A DNA stretch of 64,000 nucleotides, taken from Gavia stellata (Eukaryota; Chordata; Aves; Gaviiformes; Gaviidae). This document shows positions 51,539 to 62,862 of the stretch, in pieces; the first letter of the stretch is position 1, and the number at the start of each line of letters is the position of its first letter. The DNA is taken from NCBI RefSeq assembly GCF_030936135.1, contig NC_082613.1:6634001-6698000 (forward strand), given 5' to 3'. The translations under genes were made by a program, and so were the position numbers. Below the pieces are notes generated by a model that had not been told where the DNA came from, ran no database searches, and saw only the letters and a list, made by a program, of their open reading frames with translations.

Positions 51539-51665
51539 TATTTTCTCATCACTCATTCATATTGTTAAGTATTTAAACAAAGAAACAGATTTTTTTAAAC
51601 AAGAAACAGATGATACATTCCATTCTTCCCTGTTCACACCAGTGGGAGTTCTGCACACAAGAGAA

Positions 51666-51692
51666 TTTTTTTTTTTTTTTTTTTTTTTTTTT
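51666..51692. repeat. Poly-T run (27 T)
   Basis: Twenty-seven consecutive T on the plus strand are followed closely by a short CA repeat. On the minus strand it is A27, downstream of the predicted RAE1 end. It could be the tail of an old retroposed insertion, but no body or target-site duplication is seen. Confidence 0.85.
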
Positions 51693-52493
51693 GCCATCAG
51701 TGATCACACACACACTTAACCTTTAGCCTGCAATTGCTTGGTGGCATTCATTTGACTGGGAAGACTGGAAAAATGTGCTAAGAACCAAAGATTACAGCAT
51801 AACAAACACAACCTTTAAAAATAAAATTCAGCAAAACCAAAAGAAATGTTTGAGCAAATGACCAGCTATTGATGTAACTGCTGGGAACTCTTTCCTATCT
51901 TAAAGAAAACAAATAGTCCATAAACAAATAGTCCATAAAACCATGTAAAACATAGAAGTAGCAGGGGAAAAAAAAAAAACCCACAACCTCACTTGAGAAG
52001 TAAAACCCAGAAAAGAGCATCTCTAAATATCAGCAGAGTGTATTACATGGACTTTCCTCAACTATACCAAACAAGAAATATACACCCAATAAAAACTGAT
52101 GAACACAAAAAGAGAAGAGTCTGAAGTTAAAGGACCAGTAGGCTAATAAAGAGTTTGACGATAGTATGATTCGTTTGTACCAAAGACAAAAATTGTCAGG
52201 TGTTTAGCTGTTGAGATAGCAAGGAACTTGATTCATTCCCGTAAAACAAAAGGCCTTTCACACTAGTCCTCTTAATTCTTTGATGCAAAACCACAGGAAT
52301 CACTCATAATGATACAGCAACTGGAAAAAGCATTAGATTTCCAGCTCAAGCAGCTGGAAGAAAAGTACTTTACTTTCAGAAAATGTATTTGAACTACAAT
52401 GAAAGGACAAGCTGCTTTTAGAAGTGAAGCACACCACCTTACCCATGTTATTATAATAGAACTTCTGAATATAAAAAAGCTTTTAGCAAAAAT

Positions 52494-52606
52494 TTTATTT
52501 GAAATGTAGCATGTATCCATAACCATAAGTTTTACAACATACAGTTTTACAGAGAATTTGTACAATATGACAGGTATTTCTATACATGCGCCCCCCCATT
52601 TTTATT
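52494..52606 (-). terminator. RAE1: Candidate poly(A) signals of RAE1 (AATAAA x2)
   Basis: AATAAA on the gene strand occurs at 52606-52601 and again at 52499-52494, about 1.15-1.26 kb past the stop codon. Both sit in AT-rich 3' UTR-like sequence. The first is followed by a short poly-G-type stretch on the gene strand. Either could be the main end. Confidence 0.5.
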
Positions 52607-53755
52607 CAGTCATTATTAAACAAACAATAGTTAAACAGGAATAATAAGCATTCACTTCCAAAAAGAAAAAACTTTGGCATGTATACAACTGGCTAGTTAA
52701 AAGTAAACAGTGGTAAATTCAAGTCAGAAAGAGACCCACTTGCTTTGTTTCACAGCATTTTTGATCAGGATGAAACTCACCAGCACTATTTTCTAGTTAA
52801 TACAAAAATGATTACTTTTTTTCAGTCCAGAAACCCCTGTTAAGGGACAAAAACACGTTGAGAGACATGGAAAAGAACCAACTTTTAACTCTAAAAGGTG
52901 TCAGTTTTAAAGCAGTTTAGGCCATGAGTATTTTGCACACCTTGGCTGGGTCACGAACAAAACAAACCCTTTAATGGTTTGCTCGTATTACTGAACTATG
53001 TATCCCTTGGCACAACTGACAATTACTCCTTTGGACTAGAATAAACATGAGTATTGTTGGCTCAAAAGTCATGTCCATTGCTGGAGTGTAAGAAAAAAAA
53101 AATAAAGTAGAATTTGCACTGTACCCATCTTCTGTCTCGAGTTTCTATCACTGCTGTTGGCCACTTACATACCTACCAAATTTATCCAAAAAACGAGGGA
53201 AAACAATTTTCAAGGCATTTCTTCCTGGCATACAGTAGACAATATTTCTATTTTAAAATTCAGAAAGCAACGAAAGAACCCCGGAATAATGAGTAATAAC
53301 AAGCCTCCTTTGAGAAGAATTACTTGCAATTCTTCAAGTACTTACAAAAAATACAGTATTTATACTGCTTCTCCAGAACTATTATAATTAACGTATTTTA
53401 ATGTAGTACTAATAAAATAAATCCATAGATACAAATGGTTGCACTTCTAAGCAGGAATATCTAACCCAGATTCAGATTTTGCTGCAATTTCATTATTGCT
53501 GTGGAACAGATAGTGGTTAAGTCATGTGAATACTAGCCTCTCTTTCTTATACACATCAGAGTATCTTAATTTGAAAAAAATGTTCTCCAGCAAGTCAGAA
53601 TACATTTAATGTAATTTTTACAGTTCCTGCTAAATGTTAGCGATCCAAAATTGACTGAACTGTGGTGCAATAGGGCACAAATGGCAGAAGAGCAGTGGAG
53701 TAGAGGCAGGAATGGCAGAAAAACAGTAGAGTAACACAAATCAGACTCATACTCA
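52500..53755 (-). other. RAE1: RAE1 3' untranslated region
   Basis: AT-rich sequence with no coding potential follows the TAG stop and reaches the first AATAAA on the gene strand at 52606-52601. Open frames inside it (for example minus 52565-52272) are AT-rich noise. The extent is inferred from composition and signals. Confidence 0.6.
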
Positions 53756-56700
53756 CTACTTCTTATTCCTAGGCTTTAACTCTTCTGCTGCATTTCGCAG
53801 AAAAATGTAGTTTTTCTTTTGTGGATTATAAAATTCATGACCCTAAAGAGAAAAATCATCTGTATTTACTCTCTTTAAAAAAGAAATATCAGCATTACCT
53901 TAAAATGTAAGAATATAAATATTCCATTAGTTTGGTTTATTAAGATTTAATCTTAAGTCTTTAAGACCAGATATTGGACAACAATGGTGGATTAGGAACA
54001 GCTTACTGTAACAAGTAATTACAAGAACTGTGCATATAAAGCAAAATTTAAGGGACGTTTATCCATTTTTAAGGTATAAAAAAACTTTTCATAAAAAATA
54101 ATCACATATCCCTAAGCTCTACTTTATAGATGCAGCTTAACACCTCAATGTGATCTTTATTTTTTTTTTTTCAAATGTCATTCTAGGCAGAGAAGAAACT
54201 GGAACTTTAATGGCCACCCAGTTTCACTTTATATTTTCTATCTTTTAAATGAAATAAGGTCACATTTTTTCAAAGTGAAGCCCAAGTTCCACAGGCAACT
54301 GCAAAAATATCTGTTCCGCAACTGCAGATGCAAATATACTATTTTGCATATTGACATCATCTGCATACACATTACTGACTCAATAAGTATTCAAACCAGG
54401 GAAAGTAAACACTAATAAAGCTATTAAAGTCCAACACACAACTTGAAAATTACGAACTTGACAGAAATGGTCTAGAAAGGAAATTTAGTACCTACTGGTT
54501 TTACTACTCAATATTGGCTTACAGATCTGAAAGATGCCTCAGTACGTATCTACCATTGCAGTCTACCCGAGCATTTAGAACTGAAGAATTCATCTGCCCT
54601 AGTGTCTAACAAAGTTATCTTACTTTGGGCAGCATTCCGAAGACTAGACAGTGCAGTGAATTAAAATTTTGCTCTCTTTGTGGCATGCAATGAAGTTCAT
54701 CTGTGTGACTTCTGCATTCATTTCAGTCAAAACCACAAGGAATGTTATCCTCAAATTTAAAAGCACTAGTTATAACAAGAAAGTAAAACTTTTAATGGAA
54801 GTTGCTATTCCATTAAAATCAGTTACATTTCAACCTTGCTACCCCCTTCTTAAACTATAAAGAAGTATTGATTCTCCACATATTATGGTTTGTTGTGATT
54901 CTGTTGCATCTATATGATTTACCAAGTCAAGTTTGGAAGAGAAACACATAAATAAGTGCCACCAACAAGCTGCACTGAATGGTACAGGAAATTTAGTACA
55001 TGGCACTCAAACACTCGTTTAAGTGTTTATAACCACAGTAACAGCTTTTTTTAAAGTTAAAGAGAATCTGCAGGAGAAGCAGAGATGTGCATTTCAAAGA
55101 GATTTGTGGGAACCTGTTAGGGTGCCACATTGCCCCATGACGCTCCCCAGAGCAGAATGTGTGTGAGCAACCAGAGTAACTTCTGAATCACGTAATTTAC
55201 ATTTTGCTCATCCAATTTTGCAAAATAGCATTGTTTAGCAATCTTACCCAACTGAAGCTAAAAACTAAAGACTGCACTACTTCAGTGTTAGATTTCATCA
55301 GATGTCTAAAATGACCATTGTAAGTTCTCTTGCGTGCTTGTGAAATTAGAAAGACTCAGCTATTATTTATAAAGAACAATGAAAGCCTCATGTGAAAAGG
55401 ATAGTCTTTGTTGTCAACTGCAAGTATGAATAGGAGTATAAACCTTTCTTACCTTTGACCAATCATAACTGGAAGCATACGCAAATATATTGCCATTATG
55501 GTTGAAACAACAAGCAGATATTGGCTGGTCAAGTTGTTCTGATGTTTTTAGCTTCGTTCGTGCATCTTTATCCCAAAAGCTGAATCTACCATCAGATCCT
55601 ACTGTTGCAAGAGTACCATGGACAGGGTGAAATGCTATCCCATTTACCTGCAGAATCATAAAAATACTATGTAAAACACCACACATGGGAACACTCACAA
55701 CACACGTGCTGAGTCCTGAGAGAGTAAATACACAGGAAAGACTTTTTTCAACTATAGTTCTCTGGAAACCCAAAAAAAAAACCCCAAAACCCCACTGAAG
55801 CAACAAGGAAAGCATCAACTTTTTTTGTAGTACCTAAAAATTCACTGCATAACCCCATTACACAAATATATTAAGTACTGCTTCAATATCAGCAAAATTA
55901 ACAAGTGTCATCTCCACCAAGATGATTTAATGAATGGTTGATCTGGTACTTGTTTTAAGGGAAGTAGAAAAATTTGTCTTTCCTCTTAATGTGTCACTAT
56001 GACTGGTCCTTAAACACACATCTAAGATGACCTTTTGTCTTGCCTAAAGTTAAGGAGAACAAACAATTCATAATCAGTTTTACATTAAGAATGTGTATTG
56101 CCCTGTATAAATGATCTAGTGGCACATGCTGAATACTTACAGCATAGATATCCTGAGGTGCTGATGTGTTTGTTCCATTGGAACGATGACATTTAAAAGT
56201 GAAATTATCTTTTGCACTGGGGGGGGGAAAAAAAGTCTTTTTACTTTCGTCATTGTAAACTGAGCAATAAAGGAAGGATGTTTTATTAAATGATACTTAC
56301 GGATTTGGAGGGTTAATATAATGAATAGCTACTCTTCCTTCAATGCTTCCAAGGGCAAATCCAGTAGGTTTGTTCACTTTGTCTTTAAAAATAGCAACAC
56401 AGCGATGCTAAATTTGAGAAAGATACAGAGGATTTTAGACAGAAGCCTGAGGGCCAGATTTCCTGAACGCTGTCTGTTTTCCGTGGGGACACAAAACATC
56501 ACATACATCAATGCAAAGTAAAGCAAAAACACAAAGTCAAGAGAGAGATCAAATTCTATTGATAATTTGGGCCACAGTATTTATATTTCTAAATCCTTAT
56601 GAATATCAGCAACAGATCAATAGCATACCAGGACATGTGCCATACCAAGATAAAGTACTTTGGTTTTGAAACACTGTTTTTACCCAAAAATGGCAAGCTC

Positions 56701-59700
56701 ATAATTTCAATAATCTGTATAAATACACTTGTAATAAATATAATCATTTACCTGGTGTTTAAGAGGAGATTCTATTCTTCTAAATTCAGAAGGTTGATTC
56801 TCTAACTGATAAACTATCAAACCCCTTTCTGCAGTGGCCACAGCAGCCATAGGATGAACCTGGATAAGGTTGTAAAATAGGTTGGAAGAGAGACACTTGT
56901 GTTAATAGCATGGCAGAGAATTCTACTTATTATTTCACAGAAATCCCTGAAGAAGTTAAAGGAATTAGACTATTTTCTGGGGGAAAGACAGGGAGGGAAA
57001 GGAGAAGAGGAGAAAGAACAAAGTTCAACTGTAGACTTATCTTCAAACAAAACAAATCCGTTCCCTGCCATCGAGAAATTAAACATACCAAAAATCTTCT
57101 AATTATTAGCTGACCCTTCCAACGTGAATCACAATAGTGGTAATGCAAACTCATCCAGAAATGAGGGTAGGTCAGTTCTAGTGATGATTTGGTTTTGTGA
57201 TGTTAAAAGAATACTAAGTGTGTTTTGTATGACGCAAATACCTATTTTCCAGAGCCTGATCAAGAAGATCAATTTATGTTTTATTGCTAAAACCATACAG
57301 AGATCAAATAGTATTCTGTGATTCTATACTGTCAGTATTTAGTGCTAACCTACAGAAACCTCAAAGACTGCCAGTTTATTCATACTCCCAGTCATCTAGC
57401 TGACACTAGTTTACTGCATCTCATGGCTTACCACATCTGCACAATAACATCTTTCAGGGAGCTGCAATGTCATCATAGGTGTTGGTGAACGGGTATCCCA
57501 GAACTGATGGAAACAGAGAAATAAACAAAACTTATGCTTGGAGTTGAGGATGCACCATTTAAATTACTTTAGTACAGAGAATGCAATTGGTACCAAGATG
57601 TTTCATTCTTGTCTATAGTCAGAATACTGCAACTCTCTGTAAAGTGAGGCTGTTTCATTAATCTGTTTTTTGTATTAGTGATTAATAAAATATTTTCATT
57701 TCACATAAATATTTTCATACACAGATTACTAGCACGCTTTGTGTCCATTTGTTCAGGTAAAACTCAAACCTTCAAAGTTTTATCCCAGCTTCCTGTCATC
57801 ACACAGCTATAATTTGGTGCTTTAATCCAATGGATAGTCTTCACAGGAGCATCATGCTGAAGAAAAAAAAGGACAAACACACATACATTTACTAAGATAA
57901 CAGTCCACATTTCTTGTTATGCTCCTCTTTTTTTTTTTTGTATGTATTTACACCTTTTATCCATTCAAGAAAAGAAATTCATTATTTTAGACACAGCAGT
58001 TAGGATAAAGGTTGGTCATGACCTTATTGTGTTGTTTAGTGCTGTAGAATCACCCACATAAGAAAAAAATGGTTCCTGACACAAAGAACTACAATAAAGT
58101 CACCCTATATAGGAAGACGGTCACAGTAGTAACACGAATTATGAACAGCAGGACTTTCTATTTATTTATAAAGGATATTATCCATCATGCTAAAAAATCA
58201 ACACTTCAATGTAATACATTATTTATTACAAACTAATATAAAAACCAGCTTCTGACAAGAGCTACAGAAGAAAGGCCTATGTTAATTACACCAACAAGAT
58301 TTTAAAATCAAAGCTGAGAATCTGAATTTTATCACCTCAAATAACATACAAGAAGCAATCATTAAAAGGACTAACTCTCTTCTTAAATTACGTAACTGGT
58401 AACTCATTTGAGCCATCATAACTACATATTCTATGAATGGACATTCGCTTCTAAATTGAGAATGTAAATTATAATTCCTGTTACTGCTGTAGCAAAAAGC
58501 TGGTATTTGTGAAAGTGAATTCAATGATTTCTTAATTTTTTTTCCCCCTATAACGCAGCAGGGCAACTTAGTGAGATCACAGCAGCAATGGAAGGAGCTC
58601 TCTCAAGTAAAATAGAGGAAACAGCTGCACAAGTTATTCAAATCACTTTGATGGTAGGTCTCCCTATTTGTGTGCACTTCATTATCTCAAAAATATAAAA
58701 AGCACCTTACAACCTCTTCTTCATATAGCAGTATCTACTTCAGAACCACTAAACATTAGCTTAATTTGCTAATAAAAGTAGCTTTTAATAAAAATAGAAA
58801 AGAAAAAAAACACCTAATAGCTTGGGGCTTGCTTACTTACTTGTGCAATCTGAATAGCTTGATTACTATTGAGATCCCACATTTTGGCAGTTTTATCACA
58901 GGAAGCAGTAAATACTTTACTCCCATCCTAAAAAACAAGAATAAGGCCAAGAGATTAAATAGCTCTATCATGCAGTATCTATTAGAAAACTGTCAAGCCT
59001 TATCCTCCTCTAGGAATAACATAACATTAATGTAACATATACAGGGACTGCAAGACAAAGATGAAACATAAAAATGGGAATTTATTTACAACTGTATGCC
59101 ATAGAAGAGAAAACTGTGCTAGTTACTATCTAGTTTTAAATACATTCTTACTTTCAACTCACTTTTACCCTTCTTATGCCCATGTTAGTCTATTTTATTA
59201 GGACATGCTTAGAACATATTTACAGCAACATAAGTCTATACAATAATTACGGGCTGCATCTACATGTGGCACTCATGTCTGTCTGGAAACCACATGCCAA
59301 TTTATTTAGGGTTTTGACAAAAATTGTTTATTTATTTTTAAATAGGAACATACATCACTCCAGCAGCCATCTAGTACGGGCCCTGTGTGCATCTGCTGAG
59401 CCTTCGGAATTGTCTGTCCATTGTCTTGAACTTCCCAGCAGCGAACCTGTAACAGAAGCGTATACAAACATATTAACACTAAAAACTTAAAAGACTTCTC
59501 TTCTTGAAGATCCCAGCATTAGTTTATCTAGCAAAAAGTATGATTATAAACACCAAGGTTTTTTTCAGAACTAGTGAAACCTTATTTTCTTTGATTATGT
59601 TCCTTTTATCTGTACAGCCACAACTCAATCCCACAACTTCAACCCCACCTCAGAAGCACCTTATGATCACGTAACACCTCCCAGTGCTCTCCTGGAGAAC

Positions 59701-60590
59701 CCATAACCATCAGCTAGGAAGAAGATGCCTGCTGCAGGCTACCGGTCAACAGACCAAACAGAACAGTTAAAAAACATGCTCACATTTGTCTTCCCCTCCC
59801 TGTTTGTGCCAGTTGGGATCTCACCCTTCAATCCAAATAAACTTCAATAAGGTTGTAGGAACACATTTACCATTGTGTTCACAGTTCTTTCACTGGGCAA
59901 AGCATACCTATGTTAGCCTAACTGTGTAAGAAAATGAAGCTAAAAACCAAACAAACAGGAAAAAGGAAAATCAAAGTAATAAAAATCTTACAGGAAAAAT
60001 ATTGACTACATATTCCAAGCTGAAGCTTAAAACACACAGGCAGAGGAATGACCTATCTGAATATCACAACTGAATTTCTCAGTTGAATCCGCTCAGCTAC
60101 GTCAAACTTGGTGCCTTGGCACCAGACACAAATTTTGCAGTTCTGCAAAGAGAAAGATATTCAGGTGCCCTGGCACAAGTGTTTACGATCACATTTTGCA
60201 GTTTAGGCACCAATGCTCCCACTTTATTCACCTATAGGTCTGACTTAAGTACTTACATCATTTGCCCATGATCCTGCAATGAGGAAATTACCCGGCAACG
60301 TTGGCGGACTAAATGCTAAACAAGATATGCTGTCATCAGGTGGAGATGTTACTTCAATATCCTACAAGGGACAGAATACAAAACAGAATTAGTCACATTT
60401 GAGATCCTATTACTTCTAAAGGGTGAAATAGTAGATACTGCTGTGACACGCTGAAAGACTGCAGAAGAACAGCCGTTCCCACAGGAACTAACGCACATAC
60501 CTTCATTGGGTTATGGTTGTCTGCAGTCGTACTGCCAAACATGCTGGTACCTCCAGTACCAAACCCTGATGTTGATCCAAACAGACTCAT
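53756..60590 (-). CDS. RAE1: RAE1, WD-repeat mRNA export factor (complete, 11 coding exons)
   Basis: Coding exons: 60590-60501, 60361-60257, 59446-59354, 58927-58841, 57856-57770, 57503-57432, 56859-56752, 56407-56301, 56216-56141, 55647-55453, 53842-53756. They give 368 codons plus stop, the length of human RAE1; all introns are GT-AG. The start is [20 protein letters not shown] and the end [10 protein letters not shown]-type strands include [36 protein letters not shown] and [13 protein letters not shown], which form the seven-bladed propeller. RAE1 binds the GLEBS motif of NUP98 at nuclear pores, supports mRNP export, and acts with BUB proteins and NUMA1 in mitosis; that role is known from mammals and yeast Gle2. 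Identity to human RAE1 is very high by eye. One notable difference is Gly92 in VLDGCWSD, where human has Val. The next gene on this strand upstream is SPO11, downstream RBM38. No frameshift or missing exon is seen. Confidence 0.98.
58559..58653 (+). other. Candidate plus-strand exon E7, inside RAE1 intron (uncertain)
   Basis: The acceptor TTTTTTTTCCCCCTATAACGCAG is strong; ATG|GTAGGT can act as donor. After a 2-base start the frame is open for 31 codons ([20 protein letters not shown] ..., helical in character). After a phase-0 start, as left by E6, it codes 18 residues and stops at TAG 58613-58615. AATAAA hexamers on the plus strand follow at 58771 and 58787. It lies antisense within RAE1, between coding exons 4 and 5. 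No family is recognised. Confidence 0.22.
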
Positions 60591-60597
60591 CCTTACC
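60501..60597 (-). CDS. RAE1: RAE1 exon carrying the start codon
   Basis: Seven bases of 5' UTR precede ATG at 60590-60588, after the acceptor TTTGCAG. A stands at -3, a good initiation context. The exon codes the 30-residue Gly/Ser/Phe-rich N-terminus (FG-like, flexible) and ends with Lys30 at the donor GTATGTG. No in-frame ATG precedes it in the exon. Confidence 0.96.
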
Positions 60598-60737
60598 CTG
60601 CAAATAACGAAAAGGCTTACTGAGACCTGCAAGGCCCTCAAGCATCCCTAGGACGTCTCAGCGCAGCCACTACACCAGCACACTCCTCACCCCCCTGGGA
60701 GGCACCCAGCAACATACAAATATACCAAATAAAGTTT

Positions 60738-60769
60738 AAAAAAAAAAAAAAGAAGAAAAAAAAAAAAAA
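60738..60769. repeat. A-rich tract in RAE1 intron 1
   Basis: About 30 bases are nearly all A with a few G on the plus strand, a pyrimidine tract on the gene strand, 140 bases upstream of the exon 2 acceptor. It is simple sequence. Confidence 0.8.
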
Positions 60770-60839
60770 TCACACTTCTCACTGCAGTTGGATCCCTGAC
60801 ATTTCCCGGTCGGCCACCCCACCACCGCTGCCAGGGATC

Positions 60840-61560
60840 CCTCTCCAGCCGTCACCCGGAGAGAACTAACCCCCGCCCCCCCCCCGCCCCTCAACCCTCC
60901 CCCAGCATCGCCGGGCTGCGGGAGCAACTGCGCCTCGGGGAGCGCCGCGCCCGGCACAGCCCGCCCCGGAGGTGCTCCCCCTCCAGCACACGCCCCAGCC
61001 TCGTGTCTCTGCCTACAGCCCGCCCGGCGGGGCAGCGAGGATGCCCGGCAGGCGAGGACGCGCCATTTCGCGGGGGTCCCGCTTCCCTGCCGGCAGAACC
61101 GGCCAGCGGCCGGCGCGCGGAGCGGCCGTTCGGGGTGGCCCGTTGGAGCGGGGCCGAGGGCGCCCGCAGGCCGCGACACTGCCGCAGGCGAGGCGGGGCG
61201 GGGCCGTGCGGGAACACAGGGCGGACGCCGGCGCCGACCCTCACTCACCCGTGTGGCAGGCCCGCTCCGGCCCGCTGCCTGCAGCGACGCGGCCCTGCAG
61301 CTAACGCGGCAGCGACGCGGGGGCAGGCCGCGTCTCTCTGCGCAGGCGCCGCGGCCGGCGGGGCGGTGGCGGCGCCTGCGCCCTGGGCAGGCAGGGCGGG
61401 AAGGGGCCGGGCGCGGGCAGGCCCGGGGAACCAGGCCGGCGGGGTGCTGCTGGGCGCCGGGCGGCTCCCGCGCTGTCTCTCGGCCGGGAAAAGCCCAGCC
61501 CGGCCGTGCCTGCTCCTGGTCCTGCTCCGCTCCCCGGGGACCTTGGTGGCGCTGCCGCTA
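60840..61560 (-). promoter_or_regulatory. RAE1: CpG-island promoter and noncoding first exon of RAE1
   Basis: A dense CpG island lies just upstream of the start-codon exon. A perfect donor (CACGG|GTGAGTGA on the gene strand, exon end at 61249) fits a noncoding first exon spliced to the start-codon exon at 60597, as in mammalian RAE1. Two NRF1-like motifs stand further upstream: TGCGCAGGCGC at 61339-61349 and GCGCCTGCGC at 61372-61381. No TATA box is visible. The start of transcription is inferred to lie at about 61.27-61.40 kb. Confidence 0.7.
61339..61381. promoter_or_regulatory. RAE1: Pair of NRF1-like sites
   Basis: TGCGCAGGCGC and, 22 bases on, GCGCCTGCGC match the NRF1 palindrome YGCGCAYGCGCR with one mismatch each. 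They lie about 90-130 bases upstream of the predicted exon 1 donor. NRF1 commonly drives housekeeping CpG-island promoters, which fits RAE1. Confidence 0.45.
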
Positions 61561-62256
61561 AGGAAAGAGAAAAAGAATTAATTAACTTTTTCTTGCCCTG
61601 CGCCGTGAGGAGCGGGGTCAGCTGCGTAGTGACGTTTGTAGCACTGCAGTAGGCGTTGCAAAGGAGGCGGTTTTTTCCGGCGTGGAGGGCGTTCAAGTGG
61701 TCGGATGGGTCAAAGCACATTCGGCCCCCCCGGGGCGTTACAGTGGCACCAAGTACAGCTCCTGCAGCGCGGGGGAGCGTCGCCCGTTTAAATTCAAATA
61801 CTGTTAACCTTCGGTAGAACGGGGCTCCAAGTATTTTGAAACTCATGAAAATAAAGCCTTCCTCAAGGCCAGGCTTTGAAAAGTTCTCTGCTCCTGAACT
61901 CTGTGTAGGCCCGTTTTTGTTACTGCCTACTGCTAAATTACTAGTAGGTAGTAACACTGTACTGTGCAGTAAATAAGAAGGAACTGTAATTCCTTTTGAA
62001 CTTAATAGTGGTGGAACAGCAGTAAAAAAAAAAAACCCTACTGGATAAGTCTACTGAAAATACTATCTGTAGGATCCATGCTGATGACTATTGATCAACT
62101 TTGGGAGTATTTTCTATGCAATTTGGTTTCCTCACATAAAATTTATGGTACACTTTAATTGCCACAGTTTCCTGCTCCTTTTTACTGTTTTAGAGCCAAC
62201 TAAATAAAGAAAATGAAGAAGGGATTCTGTTATGATGTGCATCATTAACAGGATTG
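61560..62256. other. Spacer between SPO11 and RAE1
   Basis: A fall from CpG-island to AT-rich sequence occurs over a few hundred bases. It contains no recognised gene. The plus-strand and minus-strand open frames here are GC-driven extensions out of the island. Confidence 0.6.
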
Positions 62257-62483
62257 TTTATTAAATTCTTAATCAGTAACATCTGCTTGCTTACTTGTTC
62301 ATTGAAGATAAATAGTAATTTGGTTGCTGCAACATTTGTAGCTGCTTGACATATGCAGTAATGAAGAATTATCTCTGACTTATTGGTCTGAATTTATAGC
62401 GAACACAAAATGCCACAATGCTGTACTTAAAATGATTTCCAAAAGGAGGCATGTGCAACAAATTGTTAACCAAGTCTTTTATT
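62257..62483 (-). terminator. SPO11: Candidate poly(A) signals of SPO11 (AATAAA x2)
   Basis: On the gene strand AATAAA occurs at 62483-62478 and 62262-62257, about 380 and 600 bases past the stop codon. Both are in AT-rich sequence before the RAE1 promoter island. The nearer one is the more likely main site. Confidence 0.45.
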
Positions 62484-62862
62484 CTCTTCAAAAATAAAAA
62501 AGGTTGGTACAGCATCATCTTGTGCTTGAAGACAGAAGGCAAAGCAATTCCTTGATACGTTTTTGAACGTAACATTTTCTGGCCAGAAAGAACATGTCTC
62601 ATTATCTTTTTATGTATGTACCATTGCATTTGGCGTTGTTACAGTGCAGAAGCCACAGAATGGAAGCAACAATATTCTGTAAAGGAATCGTAATTTCTCT
62701 TACGGTTTGAAAGAGGAAAAAGAAATAATGATAATTAGATACCGTGATAAAGAAACCTAACAAGAAGCTGAAGCATACTCCTCTGTCTCTCTGCATTTTT
62801 TCTAAGAGCAGTCAACAAAATAAATCAATATCAAGAAAAGTATTTCATTTGCAAACAAGCAT
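62484..62862 (-). other. SPO11: SPO11 3' untranslated region
   Basis: AT-rich noncoding sequence runs between the stop codon and the first AATAAA on the gene strand. The extent is inferred. Confidence 0.5.

Larger units (their letters stand above)
38180..52400. other. Spacer between RAE1 and RBM38
   Basis: This is about 14 kb of moderate GC content between the end of the RAE1 transcript and the RBM38 promoter. It contains CR1 tails, an LTR-like stretch, homopolymers and the candidate plus-strand exons described separately. I recognise no known protein family. The AT-rich part at 43.9-44.45 kb is low-complexity and holds nothing I can name. Confidence 0.6.

Noticed and set aside
55414-55818. 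134-codon minus-strand frame as a stand-alone gene
   Set aside because: It is RAE1 coding exon 10 (55647-55453) with intronic read-through on both sides.
57310-57330. CR1-like ATTCTGTGATTCTAT word in a RAE1 intron
   Set aside because: Only one and a half octamer units with no CR1 body; too short to call.
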